From assembly GCA_964546145.1 (NCBI GenBank), contig CAZJIU010000066.1, forward strand, positions 1 to 12,052: a DNA stretch of 12,052 nucleotides. Reading direction: 5' to 3'. Every line of letters starts with the position of its first letter. The stretch's first letter is position 1. The translations under genes and the position numbers were made by a program. This stretch comes from CAZAKO01 sp964546145 (GTDB lineage: Bacteria > Fidelibacterota > UBA2242). The notes beneath the pieces were generated by a model that was given only the letters and a program-made list of their open reading frames with translations, did not search any database and was not told the origin of the DNA. Positions 1 through 6,598 of the stretch are shown one piece after another.

Positions 1-71
1 ACGGAAGCTGAGGTTGTACTTTTAGGTGAGCGAGTTACTTCTTTGAAAAGAATTTTATCTTCTTCTGACAT
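1..71 (-). CDS. 5' end of an unrecognised gene (partial, runs off the window)
   Basis: On the minus strand an ATG at 69-71 opens a frame with no stop to the window edge, giving 23 codons (it begins MSEEDKILFKEVTRS). The start is supported by a strong Shine-Dalgarno GAGGAG six bases upstream, lying in the 16-bp gap after the stop of the NuoE-NuoF fusion gene. The visible peptide is hydrophilic and charged, has no cysteine and no signal peptide, and does not identify a family. Its place directly downstream of a diaphorase subunit suggests a partner subunit of the same redox enzyme (for example a NuoG/HoxU-like, hydrogenase or other dehydrogenase subunit), but this is only inferred from neighbourhood. 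Confidence 0.7.
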   Translation of the reverse strand, partial: MSEEDKILFKEVTRSPKSTTSAS

Positions 72-87
72 TTGTTTCTCCTCAAAA

Positions 88-1788
88 CTATTCTTGTTGG
101 ATGCGACCCAGAATTTCCGATCTGAAATTTTCTATAATAGAAATGAAGGCGTTAGGGCTCGATTGTCCCAGTCCGCATTTAGAGGCTAACTGAATCGTTT
201 CGCCAAGTTTCTTTAATTCGTTCAGGTAGGCAACAGAACATTTTCCCTGTTTCAATAATTTGATACCTTCGAGCAATTTAGGATTACCCAAACGACAGGG
301 GGTGCATTGTCCGCAGGATTCCTCGACGAAAAATTCTAGGAAATTCTCGGCCACCTGTAGCATATCTCGGTCTGGCCCAAAAATGATAACCGAACCACCA
401 GTCCCAATATCTTCATAGGCGATTGTGTGTTCAAAATCTTTTCGGGCAATACACTGACCTGAAGCACCGCCAATCTGGACGGCTTTGGCATTTTCACCGC
501 CGACTTCTTTGAGCAATTTGGTAATTGTAATTCCGAACGGTAATTCATAGATGCCTGGTCGTTCGCAATCACCAGAGACACTGAGAATTTTGGTGCCGCG
601 CGATTTCTCGGTGCCTAATTTCTTAAACCAATCGGAATCCTTGCCAACAATCAGCGCAGCAGTGATGAAGGTTTCGATATTATTCACGATAGTTGGATTA
701 CCCTGAAATCCAGTATCAACCGGAAATGGGGGGCGGTTGCGGGGTTCACCGCGATAACCCTCTAATGATTCGATCAACGCGGTCTCTTCACCACAGACAT
801 AGGCGCCAACGCCCATACGAATTTCGATGTCAAAGTTGAATCCCTCTTTTTGAAGAATATTATTACCGAGGAGATTTTGATTACGTCGTTTATCCAAAGC
901 CTTTTCCAGATATTTGCGCATATACAGATACTCACTTCTAAGGTAAATAAAGCCCTTACTTGCTCCGATCGCATAGGCGCCAATCGTCATTCCGTCTAAA
1001 AGAAGGCCGGTTTTTTCGTAGAGCAGCATCCGATCCTTGAAAGTCCCCGGTTCACCTTCATCAGCATTGCAAACGACATATTTTTTATCTCCTTTGGCGG
1101 CTCCGGCTAATTGCCATTTAATAGCTGTCGGAAAACCAGCTCCGCCGCGACCTTTTAACCCTGAATCCCGAATTACGCCGATAATTTCCGAACGGGATAT
1201 TGATAAAGCTTTTTTCAGTGGTTCTACTGCTTCGATTTTATTGTCCAAAATCGGTCCGGTCTTTTTTATATCAGAGGGAACTACTTCCGGGAACTCGCTT
1301 TTTAGGAAATCCCGCCGACAATCGGCAATAATCTGGGATATTTTATCGGGTGTTACTCGCGAAAAAAGACGATCATTAATTAACAAAGCCGGGCCCTGGT
1401 CACACATCCCAAGGCAATTGGTGTACGCAAGAGTAAACAGATGATCGCGGGTTGTATCGCCAAATTTAATGCCTAATTCATTTTCCAGTTGGCGGGCTGT
1501 GTTTGTTTTTCCGGCAAGGTCACAGGAGATTGTTTGGCATAATCGAATTACGTACTTGCCCTGGCGTTCTTTTGTCCGGAAGAAAGAGTAAAAGCTGGCT
1601 ACTCCTTCAACTTCAACCGGGTGAATGCCTAAAGCATGTGCCGTTTCTTGCAGAATTATATCCGGTAAGTAGCCATATTTTTCTTGAAGATCCTGCAGCA
1701 TGGGCAATAATGCCGAACGATCAGCACCAAACTTAAATTTCAATTTTTCAATTTCCTGATTGATTTTTTGACGATCAATTATGGGCAT
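88..1788 (-). CDS. NuoE-NuoF fusion, NADH-binding diaphorase subunit (HoxF-like)
   Basis: This 566-residue protein joins two complex I-type subunits. The NuoE-like part (about 1-160) is a thioredoxin-fold [2Fe-2S] domain with all four ligands, C84-x4-C89 and C125-x3-C129. The NuoF-like part (about 175-566) has the FMN-binding glycine motif GLKGRGGAGFP (210-220), the NADH-binding NADEGEPGTFKDR (241-253), GAYVCGEETALIESLEG (328-344), and the [4Fe-4S] ligands C492, C495, C498 and C538. It should oxidise or reduce NAD(H) through FMN and pass electrons to partner subunits in the cytoplasm or at the membrane. The order matches HoxF of NAD-linked hydrogenases, and there is no C-terminal 2[4Fe-4S] ferredoxin domain as in HydB/HndC of bifurcating hydrogenases. 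The ATG has an AAGGAAG ribosome site. It lies 11 bp after the response regulator gene and 16 bp before the partial gene, so one operon is likely. Which enzyme it serves is not decided here. Confidence 0.93.
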   Translation of the reverse strand: MPIIDRQKINQEIEKLKFKFGADRSALLPMLQDLQEKYGYLPDIILQETAHALGIHPVEVEGVASFYSFFRTKERQGKYVIRLCQTISCDLAGKTNTARQLENELGIKFGDTTRDHLFTLAYTNCLGMCDQGPALLINDRLFSRVTPDKISQIIADCRRDFLKSEFPEVVPSDIKKTGPILDNKIEAVEPLKKALSISRSEIIGVIRDSGLKGRGGAGFPTAIKWQLAGAAKGDKKYVVCNADEGEPGTFKDRMLLYEKTGLLLDGMTIGAYAIGASKGFIYLRSEYLYMRKYLEKALDKRRNQNLLGNNILQKEGFNFDIEIRMGVGAYVCGEETALIESLEGYRGEPRNRPPFPVDTGFQGNPTIVNNIETFITAALIVGKDSDWFKKLGTEKSRGTKILSVSGDCERPGIYELPFGITITKLLKEVGGENAKAVQIGGASGQCIARKDFEHTIAYEDIGTGGSVIIFGPDRDMLQVAENFLEFFVEESCGQCTPCRLGNPKLLEGIKLLKQGKCSVAYLNELKKLGETIQLASKCGLGQSSPNAFISIIENFRSEILGRIQQE

Positions 1789-1799
1789 GGAAATCTTCC

Positions 1800-2171
1800 T
1801 TATTTTTTTAGCAGCAGATTGATTTTCTCAAGGAGTTTACTGGGCATTATTGGCTTTTGGATAAAATCATCAACAGGCGCTAACTCCTCGTCTTTACCAA
1901 AATCCATCCCGGTTACCTGACCGATATTGGTTAACATCAGAATTGGTACCGAACTACTTCTTTTTTTTAAAGTTTGAGCCATTACAAAACCATCATCGGG
2001 TTGTTCCATAATTACATCCAACAGAACCAAATCGGGATGGCTTGTTTCGAATTTTTCCATTCCCTCTTCAAGAGAATGCGCAGTTGATACCTCAAAGTTA
2101 TTCTTCTTTAAAACAAGAGCAACGGCAGTAACAAAATCTTCATCATCATCCACAATCAATATTTTCGCCAT
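1800..2171 (-). CDS. Stand-alone receiver-domain response regulator (CheY-like)
   Basis: The 123-residue product is one receiver domain with no output domain. Acidic-pocket residues D8-D10 are present (ILIVDDDED), the phospho-acceptor is D52 (LVLLDVIM), the switch Thr is T81 (LMLTNIG) and the conserved Lys is K106 (QKP). A small insertion, EQPDD, follows the beta3 strand. The ATG has a good ribosome site, AAAGGGAG, about eight bases upstream. It is the first gene of the minus-strand operon, 11 bp before the NuoE-NuoF fusion. With no DNA-binding domain it must act by protein contact or phosphotransfer. Single-receiver genes often accompany sensory kinases; no kinase is in the window, and a link to redox sensing is inference from its position only. 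Confidence 0.93.
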   Translation of the reverse strand: MAKILIVDDDEDFVTAVALVLKKNNFEVSTAHSLEEGMEKFETSHPDLVLLDVIMEQPDDGFVMAQTLKKRSSSVPILMLTNIGQVTGMDFGKDEELAPVDDFIQKPIMPSKLLEKINLLLKK

Positions 2172-2287
2172 GCAATGATCTCCCTTTATAATTATTCATT
2201 ATTTTATATTTTTATCTACAAACCTATTATCCGGCATTGGTTATTCGAAAATTGTCTTTGATTAAATCAGAAGGCTAATAAGGTTAT

Positions 2288-2307
2288 TTATTTTTTTTAA
2301 AAAATAA
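2288..2307. repeat. AT-only inverted repeat (9-bp arms, 2-bp centre)
   Basis: TTATTTTTT and AAAAAATAA face each other around a TT centre. It is a perfect palindrome made only of A and T. It could act as a bent or easily melted A-tract segment, an UP-type element, or a weak bidirectional hairpin, but low-complexity palindromes of this kind also arise by chance in AT-rich DNA. Confidence 0.4.
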
Positions 2308-2323
2308 GATAATCCAAAAAGCG

Positions 2324-2336
2324 CCCTAATTTAGGG
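2324..2336. promoter_or_regulatory. Short palindrome, possible operator (CCCTAA-T-TTAGGG)
   Basis: Perfect 6-bp arms surround a single central base, with GC-rich ends that stand out in very AT-rich DNA. The form is typical of a dimeric repressor half-site pair. It lies 165 bp from the response regulator start and 188 bp from the htpG start, so the regulated gene cannot be told. Confidence 0.35.
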
Positions 2337-2423
2337 AATAAAAAAGAAATGAACATCCAAAAGTTATCACTTTATTGCAATTTTTGGTGAAAGGATAAAT
2401 TCCTAATGGTACCTTCAACTGGG

Positions 2424-2445
2424 CAGACAACTGACAGATTGTCTG
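2424..2445. promoter_or_regulatory. Inverted repeat upstream of htpG, candidate operator
   Basis: CAGACAA (2424-2430) and TTGTCTG (2439-2445) form perfect 7-bp arms around an 8-base spacer. The arm centres are 15 bp apart. It sits ten bases before the best -35-like hexamer of htpG and 79 bp before its start codon, a sensible place for a regulator of a heat-shock gene. It does not match the CIRCE consensus and is not followed by a T-run, so a terminator is unlikely. The binding factor is unknown. Confidence 0.4.
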
Positions 2446-2454
2446 AGTAGATTT

Positions 2455-2482
2455 TTGGCATGATATTCGATAATTTTATGTT
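2455..2482 (+). promoter_or_regulatory. Candidate promoter of htpG
   Basis: TTGGCA (2455-2460, five of six matches to the sigma-70 -35) is followed after 16 bp by TATGTT (2477-2482, four of six matches to the -10). A transcript from here would have a leader of about 35 bases before the htpG ATG. The match is only moderate, and FCB bacteria can use other promoter sequences, so this is a suggestion. Confidence 0.3.
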
Positions 2483-2523
2483 CGCTTTTCAATAACGGAT
2501 TAGATCAATAGAAAGGAAATATT

Positions 2524-4404
2524 ATGGCTAAGAAAAATACCGCGAGTACTAAGAAGTCCTACCAATTCAAAGCCGAGTTAACTCGTTTATTGAACATAAT
2601 TGTTCACTCGCTGTACACCCATCCTGAAATATTTTTAAGGGAACTTGTTTCCAATGCCTCAGATGCCTTGAATAAGGTTCGTTATATGCAGATTACCAAT
2701 CAGGAAATGCTTGATCCCGGGCAAGAATTGAAGATTGCCATCAATCTGGATTCTAAGAAACAACTATTCAGTATTGAAGACTCCGGAATCGGTATGACTG
2801 AGGAGGAGTTAGTTCATAATATTGGAACCGTTGCCAATTCAGGGACCTTAAAATTTTTAGAGGAAGTCCAAAAAGATGGAAAATTACCAACTGGTGATTT
2901 GATCGGTCAATTCGGAGTCGGGTTTTATTCGGTATTTATGGTCACCGATGAAGTGATAATTGAAACCCGCCATGCCAACCCGAATTCCAAAGGTTATCGC
3001 TGGATTTCCGATGGGAAGGGGACTTTTACAGTTGAAGAGATAGATCGCAAGAAGCGCGGGACACTGGTCAGTTTCCGGCTAAAAGATGAGCATAAAGCTT
3101 TTAGCGAGGAGTATCGGGTAAAATCGATTATCCAGAAATACTCCAATTTTGTCGATTTTCCAATCGAAATTGGTAAAGAAAAGGTCAATAAAGTTGAAGC
3201 TCTCTGGCGGCGTCCGAAAGATGATATCAAAGAAGAGGAATTAATTGAATTCTATAAATTTATTGCCAACGATTTCGAGGCTCCACTTGGGCATCTGCAG
3301 CTTTCTTTCGAGGGCGCAGTGAATTTTAAAGCGCTTGTTTTTATTCCGCCAAAGGCTCCTTTGAATCTGTTTTATGAACTCGAAGATAAAGGTTTGCACC
3401 TCTATTCTGACCGGATTTTTATTCAGGATGATGCAAAAAACCTTTTACCGGATTACCTAAAATTTGTCCGTGGTGTTGTAGATACCGAAGATCTACCACT
3501 TAATATATCCCGGGAATTGACCCAGCACAGCCCGGTTATGGAGAAAATCAAGAGTATTTTAACTACTCGAATATTGTCAATGTTAGAGGAATGGGCGAAA
3601 AACGATCCCGGTAAATATGAAAAGTTTTATCACAATTTCGGGATGCTGTTGAAGACGGGTGTTCACACTGATTTTAGCAATCGTGAAAAGATAATCAAAT
3701 TGCTTCGTTTTGAATCAACACTAAAGCCCAAGGGTGAATTGGTTTCGCTGGAAGATTATGTCTTGCGACTAAAAGAGAAACAAAAGGAAATATATTATCT
3801 CACAGGGGAGAACCGGGAAATTCTTGAACGGAATCCGAACCTTGAATACTTCAGGAAAAATGAGATTGAGGTGTTGCTGACAACCGACCCGGTAGATGTG
3901 TTTGTCCTACCGGATATTGAGGAATTCGAGAAGAAAAAGCTGAAATCGGTTGAAAAATCAGATCTCAGTCTTGAAGAAATTAAGAAAGAGGATAAGACTT
4001 CTTCAGCAGAAGATGCTTTAAACGAAGCCAGTATTAATTCGCTGATTTCGGTATTCAAGAAAATTCTCGGAGACAAAGTCGAAGATGTGACCGCTTCAAA
4101 ACGATTAGTTGATTCTCCGGTAACTCTGGTTGTTGGCAAAAATGGTTTGGATCCGCAAATGGAGCGAATGATGAAGCTCATGAAACAAGATATTGCTCCA
4201 CAAAAGAAGATATTGGAAATAAATCCGAAGCATCCCCTGATTCGCAACCTTCACCGTCTGTATATCAGCAATAATCAGGATGTATTGTTACACAAGTCTA
4301 TTATGCAGCTTTATGAAGCAGCTTTATTGATTGACGGTAATTTGAGTAATCCGGCTGAGTTTGTGCAACGTATGATTGAATTGATGGAACAAGTCACTCA
4401 GTAA
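2524..4404 (+). CDS. htpG: Molecular chaperone HtpG (bacterial Hsp90)
   Basis: The 626-residue protein has the usual HtpG length and all three Hsp90 regions. The N-terminal GHKL ATPase domain (about 13-220) has E40 and N44 (LRELVSNASDALNK), the DSGIGMT motif (86-92), the lid GTVANSGT (101-108) and GQFGVGFYS (128-136). The middle domain (about 230-465) carries the catalytic-loop arginine R330 in NISRE. The C-terminal dimerisation domain follows a charged linker (about 466-497) and ends near 626. It is an ATP-dependent cytosolic chaperone that remodels client proteins, with DnaK as partner in studied species. The start is set by AAAGGAAA before the ATG. The gene stands alone: it is divergent from the redox operon and is followed by its own terminator. 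Regulation may involve the inverted repeat at 2424-2445. Confidence 0.98.
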   Translation: MAKKNTASTKKSYQFKAELTRLLNIIVHSLYTHPEIFLRELVSNASDALNKVRYMQITNQEMLDPGQELKIAINLDSKKQLFSIEDSGIGMTEEELVHNIGTVANSGTLKFLEEVQKDGKLPTGDLIGQFGVGFYSVFMVTDEVIIETRHANPNSKGYRWISDGKGTFTVEEIDRKKRGTLVSFRLKDEHKAFSEEYRVKSIIQKYSNFVDFPIEIGKEKVNKVEALWRRPKDDIKEEELIEFYKFIANDFEAPLGHLQLSFEGAVNFKALVFIPPKAPLNLFYELEDKGLHLYSDRIFIQDDAKNLLPDYLKFVRGVVDTEDLPLNISRELTQHSPVMEKIKSILTTRILSMLEEWAKNDPGKYEKFYHNFGMLLKTGVHTDFSNREKIIKLLRFESTLKPKGELVSLEDYVLRLKEKQKEIYYLTGENREILERNPNLEYFRKNEIEVLLTTDPVDVFVLPDIEEFEKKKLKSVEKSDLSLEEIKKEDKTSSAEDALNEASINSLISVFKKILGDKVEDVTASKRLVDSPVTLVVGKNGLDPQMERMMKLMKQDIAPQKKILEINPKHPLIRNLHRLYISNNQDVLLHKSIMQLYEAALLIDGNLSNPAEFVQRMIELMEQVTQ

Positions 4405-4423
4405 AAATATTTTCTTGTTTGCT

Positions 4424-4463
4424 AAATATCTCCAAAGTAGCTCTTGCGAAGGAGATATTTTTT
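4424..4463 (+). terminator. Rho-independent terminator of htpG
   Basis: A perfect 10-bp stem, AAATATCTCC (4424-4433) with GGAGATATTT (4451-4460), encloses a 17-base loop and runs into six consecutive T (4458-4463). It begins 20 bases after the htpG stop and separates htpG from the obg operon. The stem is AT-rich and the loop long, so read-through is possible. Confidence 0.75.
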
Positions 4464-4473
4464 GTCAATATTA

Positions 4474-4501
4474 TTAACGAAACATAGTAGACAGTTATAG
4501 A
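4474..4501 (+). promoter_or_regulatory. Weak candidate promoter for the obg-murA operon
   Basis: Since a terminator ends at 4463, a promoter is expected in the 77 bases before obg. The best pair seen is TTAACG (4474-4479) and TATAGA (4496-4501) with a 16-bp spacer, each four of six matches to sigma-70 consensus. Another choice is TTGTCA (4462-4467), with a poorer -10. Confidence 0.2.
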
Positions 4502-4528
4502 TTTAAACAGGTGTGGTAATTATTAATT

Positions 4529-4540
4529 AGGGTCACTAAA
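4529..4540 (+). promoter_or_regulatory. obg: Ribosome binding site setting the TTG start of obg
   Basis: AGGG at 4529-4532 lies eight bases before TTG at 4541. This supports the non-ATG start, which also gives exactly the N-terminus expected for Obg (MFVDWVRIKVKAG). Confidence 0.6.
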
Positions 4541-5512
4541 TTGTTCGTAGACTGGGTGAGAATAAAAGTCAAAGCTGGCAATGGCGGCAAAGGCTGCGTT
4601 GCTTTCCGAAGAGAAAAGCATATTCCCAAAGGTGGCCCCAGTGGTGGAGACGGGGGAGAAGGCGGAAATATTATCGTCCAGGTTGATTCGAACCTTTTCT
4701 CTTTGCAAGACCTAAAATATCATAAATCCTATAAGGCTAGTAATGGAATCTCAGGGCAAGGTGGTAACAAGGCTGGAAGCAATGGTGAATCGGTCGTTAT
4801 CAGGGTTCCCCCGGGAACGATTATTATTGATGAGCAATCAAGGAAGGCTATCGCCGATTTAGTCAATGATAATGATTCTTATATAGTAGCCAGAGGTGGT
4901 AAAGGTGGACGGGGGAATATGAACTTTGCGACACCTACAAATCGAGCGCCACGTTTTGCCGAGCCTGGTCAACCCGTTGAAGAAAAGGAATTAATATTCG
5001 AATTGAAAGTCGTTTCAGATGTTGGGTTAGTAGGATTACCAAACTCAGGTAAATCTACACTACTATCCAAACTAACTGCTGCAAGACCCAAAATTGCCGA
5101 TTACCCATTTACAACGTTATCTCCCAATTTAGGAATCGTAAAGTATAGCGATTATCGAAGTTTTGTTATGGCTGATATTCCCGGACTTATCGAAGGGGCG
5201 CATTTAGGCAAAGGACTTGGACATCGTTTTCTACGCCATCTGGAACGAACCAAAGTGTTAGTATTTCTAATTGAAATCATTAGTGATAAAATTCCAGAAC
5301 AATATTATATTCTTGATAAAGAATTGAATAATCATTTGAAAAATTTTCAATCCAAACCACGAATAATTGCTCTCACAAAGTGGGATCTCCAACCGGAAGC
5401 AACCATCCCGGAAATTGAAAACCTTAAAGTAATTCCAATCTCGGCAATCAAAGGAATGGGCTTAGATCAACTGCTAACTGAAATTGTAATCCTTTTGAAT
5501 ACTAATGGATAA
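4541..5512 (+). CDS. obg: GTPase Obg/CgtA
   Basis: The 323-residue protein begins with the glycine-rich Obg fold (1-158: VKAGNGGKGC, GGPSGGDGGEGGN, ARGGKGGRGNMNF) and continues with a G domain: G1 GLPNSGKST (165-173), switch I FTT (190-192), G3 DIPG (212-215), G4 TKWD (279-282) and G5 SAIKG (301-305). G4 reads TKWD rather than the usual NKxD. It stops right after the G domain and lacks the C-terminal OCT domain of some homologues, which is normal in many phyla. Obg binds the large ribosomal subunit and links late ribosome assembly to growth state. TTG is the start codon, backed by an AGGG ribosome site and the conserved N-terminus. It is the first gene of the operon and overlaps dprA by 8 bp. 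Confidence 0.97.
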   Translation: MFVDWVRIKVKAGNGGKGCVAFRREKHIPKGGPSGGDGGEGGNIIVQVDSNLFSLQDLKYHKSYKASNGISGQGGNKAGSNGESVVIRVPPGTIIIDEQSRKAIADLVNDNDSYIVARGGKGGRGNMNFATPTNRAPRFAEPGQPVEEKELIFELKVVSDVGLVGLPNSGKSTLLSKLTAARPKIADYPFTTLSPNLGIVKYSDYRSFVMADIPGLIEGAHLGKGLGHRFLRHLERTKVLVFLIEIISDKIPEQYYILDKELNNHLKNFQSKPRIIALTKWDLQPEATIPEIENLKVIPISAIKGMGLDQLLTEIVILLNTNG

Positions 5513-6596
5513 TAGCACTGCCGCACTGCGTTTAATTTCAATCCCGGGCTTAGGTCCGCGTAGAATTCTAAATATTAAAAATCATTTTAAAGATATTACA
5601 CGGGTTTTTGATGCAAGTATTGCCGAATTATGTCGAATCCCGGGAATTGATTTAGGTTTAGCTAAAGCGATCAAATCATTTGATAATCAGGAATCTATCG
5701 AGTCCCAGTTACAAATATTAAAAAACAGCCCTTTTCAAATAATTACGATTTTTGATGATCTTTATCCGGTTAAATTAAAGAGTATTTATGATCCTCCGGT
5801 TGTACTGTACTATCAAGGTAATTTTACCGAGAATGATAATGATGCAATTGCGATTGTGGGTACTCGTAAGCCCACCTTATACGGAAAAGCTGTTGTCGGA
5901 GAATTAATGAAAGGGTTGGTAGCTCAGGAAGTTACTATTATTTCAGGTTTTGCTCGTGGTATTGATACGATTGCTCATCGGGCAACCTTAGACAATGGGG
6001 GCAGAACGATTGCGGTATTGGGAAATGGTTTAGACATAACCTATCCACCGGAAAATCGTGAACTTCGCACTAAAATTATTCAAAATGGGATGTATTGCTC
6101 AGAATTTCCTCTTGGTACAAAACCTGACGGAGTAAATTTTCCCCGACGTAATCGAATTATTTCGGGCTTGAGCTTGGGTGTAATTGTAATCGAAGCCGGT
6201 GATAAAAGTGGCGCAATACTGACGGCTTATTATGCCGTTGACCAGAACCGGGAAGTATTTGCATTGCCGGGACGAATCAACGATCTAAAAAGCCGGGGGA
6301 CTAACCGCTTAATTCAAAACGGGGCTAAATTAATTACCTGTGTTGAAGATATCCTGGAAGAAATTGAGCCTATGCGCAAGTATCCTAAGCAACCGCAACA
6401 ATTAAAGATTGAATTTGAATTTGAGGGAGAAGAGAAGGCAGTTTTCGAAAGTTTATCAAACGAACCAATAAACATTGATGACCTGGCAACCAAACTTGAA
6501 AAATCTCCTTATGAAATATTACCGCACTTACTTTCTCTCGAATTAAAAGGATATATTCAGCAGCTGGCTGGTAAAATGTTCATCAGAGTACGTTAA
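5505..6596 (+). CDS. dprA: DNA processing protein DprA
   Basis: The 363-residue protein has a helix-hairpin-helix/SAM-like N-terminus (about 5-60: ISIPGLGPRR, LCRIPGIDLGLAKAI), the Rossmann-like DprA core (about 75-285: VGTRKPTLYG 118-127, ISGFARGIDTIAH 146-158, FPRRNRIISGLS 212-223, SGAILTA 235-241) and a C-terminal winged-helix domain (about 305-363). DprA binds incoming single-stranded DNA during natural transformation and loads RecA; it is also found widely in bacteria not known to be competent. The ATG lies inside the end of obg (8-bp overlap) and no clear Shine-Dalgarno precedes it, so translation is probably coupled to obg. The next gene starts 2 bp after its stop. Confidence 0.97.
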   Translation: MDNSTAALRLISIPGLGPRRILNIKNHFKDITRVFDASIAELCRIPGIDLGLAKAIKSFDNQESIESQLQILKNSPFQIITIFDDLYPVKLKSIYDPPVVLYYQGNFTENDNDAIAIVGTRKPTLYGKAVVGELMKGLVAQEVTIISGFARGIDTIAHRATLDNGGRTIAVLGNGLDITYPPENRELRTKIIQNGMYCSEFPLGTKPDGVNFPRRNRIISGLSLGVIVIEAGDKSGAILTAYYAVDQNREVFALPGRINDLKSRGTNRLIQNGAKLITCVEDILEEIEPMRKYPKQPQQLKIEFEFEGEEKAVFESLSNEPINIDDLATKLEKSPYEILPHLLSLELKGYIQQLAGKMFIRVR

Positions 6597-6598
6597 AA

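Larger units (their letters stand above)
2172..2523. other. Divergent AT-rich intergenic region between response regulator and htpG
   Basis: These 352 bases separate two divergently read genes and must hold the promoters of both. The half next to the response regulator (2180-2320) is very AT-rich, with several A/T tracts, and no convincing -35/-10 pair stands out on the minus strand. Three perfect inverted repeats lie at 2288-2307, 2324-2336 and 2424-2445 (listed separately). Only two very short open frames are seen on the plus strand, 2349-2390 (13 codons) and 2406-2450 (14 codons). There is no CIRCE element (TTAGCACTC-N9-GAGTGCTAA) of the HrcA type. Confidence 0.8.

Noticed and set aside
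1037..1444. Plus-strand open frame of 135 codons opposite the NuoE-NuoF gene
   Set aside because: It lies wholly antisense to a gene with clear motifs, has no recognisable domain and a low-complexity basic/proline composition; a shadow frame.
2406..2450. 14-codon open frame before htpG, with AAAGGA ten bases upstream, covering the 2424-2445 palindrome (leader peptide?)
   Set aside because: Too short to tell from chance and probably upstream of the transcription start; no amino-acid run hinting at attenuation.
2456..2471. Sigma-54-like TGGCATG upstream of htpG
   Set aside because: The -12 half reads TCGAT instead of TTGCA, missing the essential GC.
2172..2523. CIRCE/HrcA operator for htpG
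   Set aside because: No TTAGCACTC-N9-GAGTGCTAA-like sequence is present; the repeat found has different arms and spacer.
3795..4247. Minus-strand open frame of 150 codons opposite htpG
   Set aside because: Ser/Phe-rich translation typical of the antisense of a charged coding region; htpG is certain here.
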